Below, piece after piece: positions 34,203 through 38,858 of a stretch of DNA of 38,858 nt. Made by a program: the position numbers and the translations under genes. A model generated the notes under the pieces. That model had not been told where the DNA came from. It saw nothing but the letters and a program-made list of their open reading frames with translations, and did not search any database. Origin of the DNA: Sorangium cellulosum (GTDB lineage: Bacteria > Myxococcota_A > Polyangia > Polyangiales > Polyangiaceae); contig DYPH01000049.1 in NCBI GenBank assembly GCA_020720045.1, positions 1-38,858 on the forward strand, in the 5' to 3' direction. Within the stretch, counting starts at the first letter, position 1, and the number at the start of each line of letters is the position of its first letter.

Positions 34203-35221
34203 AGGCTCAATCTCCGAACTTCCGCCGCGCGGGTGAAGTTCCCGCTCGTTTCGTTGTCCTTCGAAGCGACCGCCGCGACGACGCCGTAGCACTCCGCCAC
34301 GTAGAGGAAGGTGACGCGGCTCGACGCGAGCGTCCCCGGCGCCGTTCCAAACTGACTCGTGCGCGTCAGCAGGATCTTCACGCGATTGACGGCGAAGGTT
34401 CCGAAGGGGGTCTTCGCGGTCCCGGTCGCGTCGACGCTCCCGTCCCATTGCTCGTAGTAGGCGGTTCCAAAGGCCGACGAGAAGGTGATCCCCTGGGCGG
34501 TGCCGGTGACGAGCCCCTTCGAGGTGAACGTCGAGCCGACCTTCACCGGGTAGCCGAGGGCGGTGATCGGCTGGTCGTAGGAGAGCTTCGTCGACGACGT
34601 CCCGGCGGCCGGGGAGACGATCCCCTTCAAGCGGAGGGCGCCGGAACCCTTGTTGTAGACACCGAGGAGTTCGGTCTCACCGCCGAGGCGCGCGGCAAGG
34701 TTAGTTCCTGCGAAATCGGCCTTGTACCAGCCCTGCGCAGGGTCGAGCGACTCAATGACGATGTCGCGGTCACCGGTAAGTGCGCCGGTAAAATCCCAGG
34801 TAATTGCGCCATTTGCCGCTTTTGTGCCGGCGGGGTCAAAGTCGGTTTCGGTGGAGACTTTGTAGGTCGCGCTTGCGCCGATCACCGAGGGATTTTCGCT
34901 CTCGTCAATGATCCCATCGCGGTTGCCACACCCCCCTGCATCGCCGGGGGTGGTGCCGTCCGGCTTGCTCGCATCGGTGACGGGGCCGCTATCGGTCGGC
35001 GAGCCGTCGGGGCGCGAGCCGTCGACGCTGCCGCCGTCGACGTTCGGTTCGGGATCTTTGCAGAGGCCGTTGGCGCCGCACACTCCCGAGGAGCATTCGG
35101 TGCCGACGCGGCAGGTCGCCTGTTGCCCTTCGGCGCAGCCGGCGAAGATCGCCATCGCGAGGAAGGCCGCCCCCATGCCGATTTCGAGGCTTTTTCGCAT
35201 CGCTCGTCGATTCTGCTGCAT
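34199..35221 (-). CDS. Lipoprotein with Cys-rich and Asp/Pro linker regions
   Basis: The protein has 340 residues from the ATG at 35221; GGAAGGA ends seven bases before it, which favours this ATG over the GTG three bases upstream. The signal peptide ends IFAGCA (Cys29). Next comes a small Cys-rich patch (CRVGTECSSGVCGANGLCKD) and a disordered linker rich in Asp, Gly, Pro and Ser, then a beta-rich domain of about 230 residues (ITWDFTGALTGDRDIVIESL, GTFAVNRVKILLTRT) ending YVAECYGVVAAVASKD. It is a paralogue of the 30687-31562 lipoprotein. It is the first gene of the leftward envelope and PHA run and divergent from phaR. Function unknown. Confidence 0.8.
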   Translation of the reverse strand: MQQNRRAMRKSLEIGMGAAFLAMAIFAGCAEGQQATCRVGTECSSGVCGANGLCKDPEPNVDGGSVDGSRPDGSPTDSGPVTDASKPDGTTPGDAGGCGNRDGIIDESENPSVIGASATYKVSTETDFDPAGTKAANGAITWDFTGALTGDRDIVIESLDPAQGWYKADFAGTNLAARLGGETELLGVYNKGSGALRLKGIVSPAAGTSSTKLSYDQPITALGYPVKVGSTFTSKGLVTGTAQGITFSSAFGTAYYEQWDGSVDATGTAKTPFGTFAVNRVKILLTRTSQFGTAPGTLASSRVTFLYVAECYGVVAAVASKDNETSGNFTRAAEVRRLSL

Positions 35222-35356
35222 CACGAAGTCCTTCCGCTGCCGTTTCAGCCACCTGACGCTTTACGTCACTCGCTGCTGTCTCCGCACCGCAATCTCGCGC
35301 CGTCCTGGCGGATCGCCGAGGGCGTTGTGGGCTTGCGGGGGGGAAGCTGCTTGCTA

Positions 35357-35392
35357 TGTTGCTGCGCAACAAAGGTTCGCTGCGCCGCAACA
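35357..35392. promoter_or_regulatory. Paired TGC-N3-GCA palindromes, candidate PhaR operators
   Basis: Site one, 35357-35371, is the perfect palindrome TGTTGC-TGC-GCAACA. Site two, 35378-35392, is CGCTGC-GCC-GCAACA, the same plan with two arm mismatches. Their centres (35364 and 35385) are 21 bp apart, two helical turns, so bound dimers would lie on one face of the DNA. PhaR of alpha-proteobacteria is reported to bind CTGC-N3/4-GCAG-type sites. The pair lies 136 bases before the leftward lipoprotein start and 284 bases before phaR. Confidence 0.5.
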
Positions 35393-35530
35393 TTACCGGG
35401 CGTCGGGGGGCGGTCAAGTTCAAATCATGAGAACGACGAAGCAGCGTACAGTATCAACGGTTGCGCTGAAAAGTACTGTAATTGTAGAGAAAGCGGGCGC
35501 TCTGGTTCCGTCGGTTTTGCGACGGGCTCG

Positions 35531-35551
35531 CGATGCTGCAGTGCAGCATCG
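35531..35551. promoter_or_regulatory. Perfect 21-bp palindrome, candidate PhaR autoregulatory operator
   Basis: CGATGCTGCA and its exact reverse complement surround a central G at 35541. The core CTGC-AGT-GCAG fits the CTGC-N3/4-GCAG pattern known for PhaR. It lies 124 bases before the phaR ATG, where binding would repress phaR itself, a common arrangement for this regulator. Confidence 0.6.
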
Positions 35552-35675
35552 GCCTTTGGGGCGCGTCATTGAGGTTGCGGTCCCCGGTCGACGTGGCCCC
35601 AGCGTCGTTCGCGACGCGGGCCCTGCGCAGGAACCGCCGCTTCGGGAGGCGGTTCGCGGTAGAAGGGCCGAACCG

Positions 35676-36260
35676 ATGCTGGTCAAGAAGTACCCAAACC
35701 GGCGTCTCTACGACACCCTCGAGAGCCGCTACATCACCCTCGAAGAGCTCGCGGAGAAGATCCGCGCCGGGGCCGATGCGCGCGTCATCGACGCCAAAAC
35801 CGACGAAGACCTCACCCAGCAGACGCTGACCCAGATCATCCTCGAGAGTCGTAACGCTGCGCGTTTGTTGCCTGTTCCCCTCTTGGTCCAGCTCGTTCGC
35901 ATGGGGGACGACGCCCTTGCCGAGTTCTTCTCGCGCTACGTCGCCTGGGCGCTTGAGGTGTATCTTGCAACCAAACAGAACGCGCTCGGCTTCGCCGGCC
36001 TCGGCGCGCTGCTCGGGACGGCCCCCCTCCGCTGGCTGGAGCGCTCCGATCGTGGCGAGCGCCTTCGCCCACCCTGGGAAGAGAAAGCGGCCGTCGACGC
36101 GGCCGAGATCCCACGCGACCACGCGAGCAGCGCGCCCCCGGAAGCGGCGGTCGCGGAGGTCGTCCCGCCAACGGCCGGCGTGCTCGGCCTCGGCGAAGAC
36201 GTCGCCGCCCTTCGGCGTGAACTCGACGCCCTCAAACGCACGCTCCGACGCAAGCGCTGA
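35676..36260 (+). CDS. phaR: PHA synthesis regulator PhaR
   Basis: The protein has 194 residues from the ATG at 35676, with AGAAGGG eight bases upstream. The N-terminal 60 residues are the PHB/PHA accumulation regulator DNA-binding domain: VKKYPNRRLYDTLESRYITL, then EELAEKIRAGADARVIDAKT and DLTQQTLTQIILE, a close match to the family. The second part (LLVQLVRMGDDALAEFFSRY) corresponds to the PHB_acc domain that senses polymer or 3-hydroxybutyrate oligomers. The tail has an Ala/Pro-rich linker and a short Leu coiled coil (VAALRRELDALKRTLRRKR). In well-studied bacteria PhaR represses phasin genes and its own gene until granules form. Longer in-frame starts upstream run through non-coding DNA and the operator. 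Confidence 0.92.
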   Translation: MLVKKYPNRRLYDTLESRYITLEELAEKIRAGADARVIDAKTDEDLTQQTLTQIILESRNAARLLPVPLLVQLVRMGDDALAEFFSRYVAWALEVYLATKQNALGFAGLGALLGTAPLRWLERSDRGERLRPPWEEKAAVDAAEIPRDHASSAPPEAAVAEVVPPTAGVLGLGEDVAALRRELDALKRTLRRKR

Positions 36261-36338
36261 GTCGCTTCGCGCGTTTCTCGCCGTGTTCGCGTCAACACCC
36301 TCGATCGTCGTTGACGTCGTCCTGCGCACCAACACCGA

Positions 36339-36449
36339 GTGTTGCAATCGTCGAGTTAAACTCGACCAATCCGACACCAAGTGTTGCAATCGTCGAGTTA
36401 AACTCGACCAATCCGACACCAAGTGTTGCAATCGTCGAGTTAAACTCGA
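36339..36449. repeat. Three-copy 42-bp tandem repeat with internal palindromes
   Basis: Copies begin at 36339, 36381 and 36423, exactly 42 bases apart, each with GTGTTGCAATCG followed by the perfect palindrome TCGAGTT-A-AACTCGA (36351-36365, 36393-36407, 36435-36449). Between palindromes the filler ACCAATCCGACACCAA is identical; the third copy is cut after the palindrome. Across each junction is a second small palindrome (ACAC-CAA-GTGT; in the first copy CAACAC-CGA-GTGTTG). The period equals four helical turns, so all palindromes face the same side. The array ends 88 bases before the RCC1 lipoprotein ATG. It is AT-richer than its surroundings. Confidence 0.85.
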
Positions 36450-36537
36450 TCGCATCGCCCCGCGCGGGTTCGTCTGGTGCGCGTCAAAGGGCGATTCGTC
36501 GCGGACCAATGCAGCAAATGCGTGATATTCTGAGAGG

Positions 36538-37980
36538 ATGAGCTACAAAATTGGTGCGATTGCCACTCTTGCTATCCTGACGGCCTGCGGCGAAGTTGCC
36601 TACGAACCGGCCGTGACGACCGATGCCTCCCTCCCGGACGCCGCGGACGCCGCGGCCGACGTGTTCCGCGATGCCGGCTACGACGCGAGTGACGCGGGCT
36701 TCCGCGCAGATGCCGATGCGTCGCTGCCTGTTGACGCGGACGTTGATGCCGACGCAGCCCTTCCTCCGGAGAAGGTCATCGACGTGTCGGTCGGCGTTGA
36801 ATATGTATGCGCCCTCTTCGAGAGCCATCGAATCAAGTGCTGGGGAAATGGGTTTGGCGGTGAACTCGGGACCGGCGTGGCGACCTGGCGGGGAGCTCAC
36901 CCGGGCGAATTGACGCCGCAGACCCCGTTTGTCGATGTTGGCCCGGCCCGCACCATCACGAGCGTTCATGCCGGGTCTGGTTCTATGTTTGTCCTCCTTG
37001 ACAACCACCAGGTAGGCGCTTGGGGGCTCAATCGGTTTGGTTCCCTAGGGGCTGGAATCGCAGAAGAATCAGGCAGTTTCCAGATGGGGAGCGGTCTTCT
37101 TCACGTTCTGCTCGGAAGCAACCGAACAGTCACCGAATTGTCTGCGGACAATGGGGTAGGCTGCGCGCTTCTCGACGATGGATCTGTCAAGTGTTGGGGC
37201 TGGAACATTCGCGGCTCCCTCGGGCTTGGTGACACCACCGATCGCGGCTCCGACGCCACTCAAATGGGAAATGCGCTCCCCGCCGTCGACCTCGCCGGAG
37301 GGCCTGTTCGACACGTGTCGGTCAGCGAAGGGGCGAGCTGTGCGGTATTCATGGATGGTCGCTTGAAATGCTGGGGGGGAAACATCGGCTATCAACTCGG
37401 CGTCGGAGACGCGCTCGACCGTGGCGATGGGCCGAATGAAATGGGCGCCGCGCTCCCCTTCGTCCCCCTGGGGACCGCTTGGAAAACCTCAACCGTTTCG
37501 CCCGGTTTTCCGGCGTGCGCACTCTCGACCGACGGCCGCGTAAAGTGTTGGGGACTCGCCTCGGGCGGTCAGCTCGGCACCGGCGACGGGCGCGACCGAA
37601 TCGCCCTCGCCGACCTGGGAGACGCGCTCCCCGCCCTCTCCTTTGGGGGCGGCATCGTTACCCAGCTCGTCGCGAGCGCGGGCTCCGGGTATGCGCTCCT
37701 CGCGGACGGCGCCGTGTGGGCTTGGGGCAACAACGCGACGGGGACTCTGGGCGTTGGCACGACGACCAACGCCGCAACGCCGGTTCTGGTCAACCTCGGC
37801 GCCAACGTTCGCGTCGCGAAAATTCACACCCGACGATGGACAACTTGCGCCGTCACGACGGACGGACGGGTGAAGTGCTGGGGGGACAACAAGTACGGGC
37901 AACTTGGCCTGGGCGACCAGCGGACCCGCGGGGGGGCGCCCTCCGACATGGGGGACAACTTGCCTTTCATCGATCTGTAG
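36538..37980 (+). CDS. RCC1-repeat beta-propeller lipoprotein
   Basis: The protein has 480 residues. The short signal peptide MSYKIGAIATLAILTAC ends in a lipobox (Cys17). Residues of about 24-78 are an Asp/Ala-rich linker. The rest holds seven RCC1-type repeats of the form CALxxDGxVKCWGxNxxGQLGxGD (for example GCALLDDGSVKCWG, TCAVTTDGRVKCWG), enough for one complete seven-bladed propeller; most blades carry a Cys pair. Surface-exposed RCC1 lipoproteins are numerous in Polyangiales and their partners are mostly unknown. GAGAGG directly abuts the ATG with no spacer, and an in-frame TGA just upstream rules out a longer start. The 42-bp repeats lie in front. The next gene follows after 12 bases. 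Confidence 0.9.
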   Translation: MSYKIGAIATLAILTACGEVAYEPAVTTDASLPDAADAAADVFRDAGYDASDAGFRADADASLPVDADVDADAALPPEKVIDVSVGVEYVCALFESHRIKCWGNGFGGELGTGVATWRGAHPGELTPQTPFVDVGPARTITSVHAGSGSMFVLLDNHQVGAWGLNRFGSLGAGIAEESGSFQMGSGLLHVLLGSNRTVTELSADNGVGCALLDDGSVKCWGWNIRGSLGLGDTTDRGSDATQMGNALPAVDLAGGPVRHVSVSEGASCAVFMDGRLKCWGGNIGYQLGVGDALDRGDGPNEMGAALPFVPLGTAWKTSTVSPGFPACALSTDGRVKCWGLASGGQLGTGDGRDRIALADLGDALPALSFGGGIVTQLVASAGSGYALLADGAVWAWGNNATGTLGVGTTTNAATPVLVNLGANVRVAKIHTRRWTTCAVTTDGRVKCWGDNKYGQLGLGDQRTRGGAPSDMGDNLPFIDL

Positions 37981-37992
37981 AGTTCCGCACCC

Positions 37993-38858
37993 GTGAAGCT
38001 TCGTCTCACCCTTAGCGCCCTCCCGCTGCTCGCTCTCGCCTGCAGCCGGGGGGGCGCCCCTTCTTCCATCCCAGATTCCGCGACTCCAAGCGACGCCGCC
38101 GTTGCGATAGTAGACGCGGGATTGCCCGAAGACGCCGGCGAAGACATTTGGGCCTTCAAGCTCCCTGATGCGGCGCCGTACGACAGCGCAACCTGCCGTC
38201 ATCCGCCCACCGTCAAAGACTGCAAGGACGGCCTGTGCCGGATCCCTGCAGGTTGCTTTTTGATGGGCTCGGATCCCGACGAACCGCACCGTGCCGCGTA
38301 TGGCGAAGAGCAGCGCGAAGCGACACTGACTCACTCTTTTCTCATTGGCGACCACGAAGTCACCCAGGCCGAGTGGGTCAGCAAGGGCCTCGTCAATCAC
38401 TCGGGCCTTTCCCAGAGCCCCGATCCCAACCGCCCGCCCGGCGATCAGGGCCGCGACTGCGACGGGCCCGACTGCCCTGTTGGGTTTGTGAGCTGGCAAG
38501 AGACCTGGCTCTATCTGAACAAGCTCAACGACGCTGCCGGGCTGCCCCACTGCGTCGACGTGAGCGACTGCACCGGCACCCAGGGCGTCGACTTCTCGTG
38601 CAAGACGATGAAGCAGAACACGGAGAGCTTGTACGAATGTACCGGCTACCGTCTCCCTACGCTCGTCGAATGGGAATATGCGGCGCGCGGGGGTACCCAA
38701 GGCCCCTTCTACAATGGCCTACCCGTACCGGAAGATTGCGGGCGACTCCCCGGCTTTCGGGCGATCGCCTGGGGCTGCGCGAACGCAAACAAGACGACCC
38801 ATCCCGTCAAGCAGCTGCAGCCGAATCACTTCGGGCTCTACGATGTATTCGGCAATGC
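37993..38858 (+). CDS. Formylglycine-generating-enzyme-like (SUMF1) lipoprotein, partial
   Basis: This frame begins at a GTG at 37993 and runs off the window after 288 codons. The signal peptide is VKLRLTLSALPLLALAC, with a lipobox Cys at 17, followed by an Asp/Ala/Pro linker like that of the RCC1 gene. The body follows the FGE-sulfatase fold: CRIPAGCFLMGSDPDEP, then TLTHSFLIGDHEVTQAEW, FVSWQETWLYLNKLN, YRLPTLVEWEYAARGG and NHFGLYDVFGN. Such domains are widespread in myxobacterial lipoproteins and often lack formylglycine activity; the C-terminal Cys pair that would decide this lies beyond the window. It is 12 bases after the RCC1 gene, so co-transcription is likely. Confidence 0.85.
   Translation, partial: MKLRLTLSALPLLALACSRGGAPSSIPDSATPSDAAVAIVDAGLPEDAGEDIWAFKLPDAAPYDSATCRHPPTVKDCKDGLCRIPAGCFLMGSDPDEPHRAAYGEEQREATLTHSFLIGDHEVTQAEWVSKGLVNHSGLSQSPDPNRPPGDQGRDCDGPDCPVGFVSWQETWLYLNKLNDAAGLPHCVDVSDCTGTQGVDFSCKTMKQNTESLYECTGYRLPTLVEWEYAARGGTQGPFYNGLPVPEDCGRLPGFRAIAWGCANANKTTHPVKQLQPNHFGLYDVFGN

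Larger units (their letters stand above)
35222..35675. promoter_or_regulatory. Divergent regulatory region between envelope/PHA run and phaR
   Basis: This 454-base stretch has no gene that I can support. It separates the leftward run from phaR and so should carry at least two promoters. It holds an inverted repeat TGACG-CTTTA-CGTCA at 35254-35268 close to the leftward start, two related palindromes at 35357-35392 and a perfect 21-bp palindrome at 35531-35551. It includes less GC-rich stretches (for example 35440-35490). No promoter boxes are clear enough to assign with confidence. Confidence 0.55.

Noticed and set aside
34908-35675. phaR extended upstream by about 256 residues
   Set aside because: The extension would cross the divergent lipoprotein gene and the operator palindromes; the ATG at 35676 has a good leader and begins the family domain.
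36339-36449. CRISPR array
   Set aside because: Units are contiguous with identical filler, no variable spacers, only three copies and no cas genes.
36311-36541. Small repeat peptide encoded by the 42-bp array (14-residue repeats on either strand)
   Set aside because: 42 is divisible by three, so open frames across the array are automatic; there is no ribosome-binding site, and palindromic content explains the sequence better.
37044-37052. Third copy of CCTAGGGGC
   Set aside because: It lies inside the RCC1 coding sequence without a hairpin; probably chance.

Overview
The window looks like a chromosomal segment of a high-GC myxobacterium, probably of the Polyangiales (Polyangiaceae / Labilithrix type). 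This is an inference from strong GC bias at third codon positions, an unusually large set of lipoproteins with Asp/Ala/Pro-rich linkers, a seven-repeat RCC1 lipoprotein beside a formylglycine-generating-enzyme-like lipoprotein, and a class III-type PHA synthase cluster with several envelope genes. I found no rRNA, tRNA, CRISPR array, integrase or transposase. Most neighbouring same-strand genes overlap by 1-4 bases or lie within 50 bases of each other.

Layout. (1) 132-11271, all leftward: glgC, then a run with a PPP-type phosphoesterase, a TTG-start helical-repeat protein, a small J-domain-like protein without HPD, a non-canonical Hsp70 with extra domains, a second helical-repeat protein, a CapA-family lipoprotein, a TPR-type protein with a C-terminal membrane helix, and a secreted transglutaminase-like protein. 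(2) 11405-18613: xdhC and an EamA exporter (rightward, coupled), a leftward pair (Met-rich protein and Pro/Gly/Gln-rich protein), then a single-chain xanthine dehydrogenase. (3) 18630-20621: a leftward secreted lipase-like lipoprotein. (4) 20742-23314: a copper chaperone and a P1B copper ATPase (coupled). (5) 23337-25947: a remnant of a Kup potassium transporter, allantoinase, and a class D beta-lactamase-like lipoprotein. (6) 25925-35221, leftward: two paralogous lipoproteins, an alpha/beta hydrolase lipoprotein, an outer-membrane barrel, a small PHA-synthase-partner candidate, a long-chain acyl-CoA synthetase, PHA synthase, and a second acyl-CoA ligase broken by a one-base frameshift in its ATP-binding loop. 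(7) 35222-38858, rightward: a 454-base regulatory region with three TGC-N3-GCA palindromes, phaR, a 42-bp tandem repeat array, an RCC1-propeller lipoprotein and a partial FGE-like lipoprotein.

How the genes may work together. XdhC, xanthine dehydrogenase and allantoinase are parts of purine breakdown; urate oxidation is not in the window. PhaC, the small coiled-coil protein, the acyl-CoA synthetases and PhaR form a polyhydroxyalkanoate storage module. It appears to be transcriptionally continuous with envelope genes, and candidate PhaR operators lie at the shared divergent promoter, so storage may be linked to handling of external lipid or polymer. The Hsp70 run is the most system-like unfamiliar arrangement: an Hsp70 with an extra beta-rich domain, an HPD-less J-like partner, two helical-repeat proteins and a phosphoesterase, with no GrpE or canonical DnaJ nearby.

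All family assignments come from reading motifs in the translated sequence; no database search was run.
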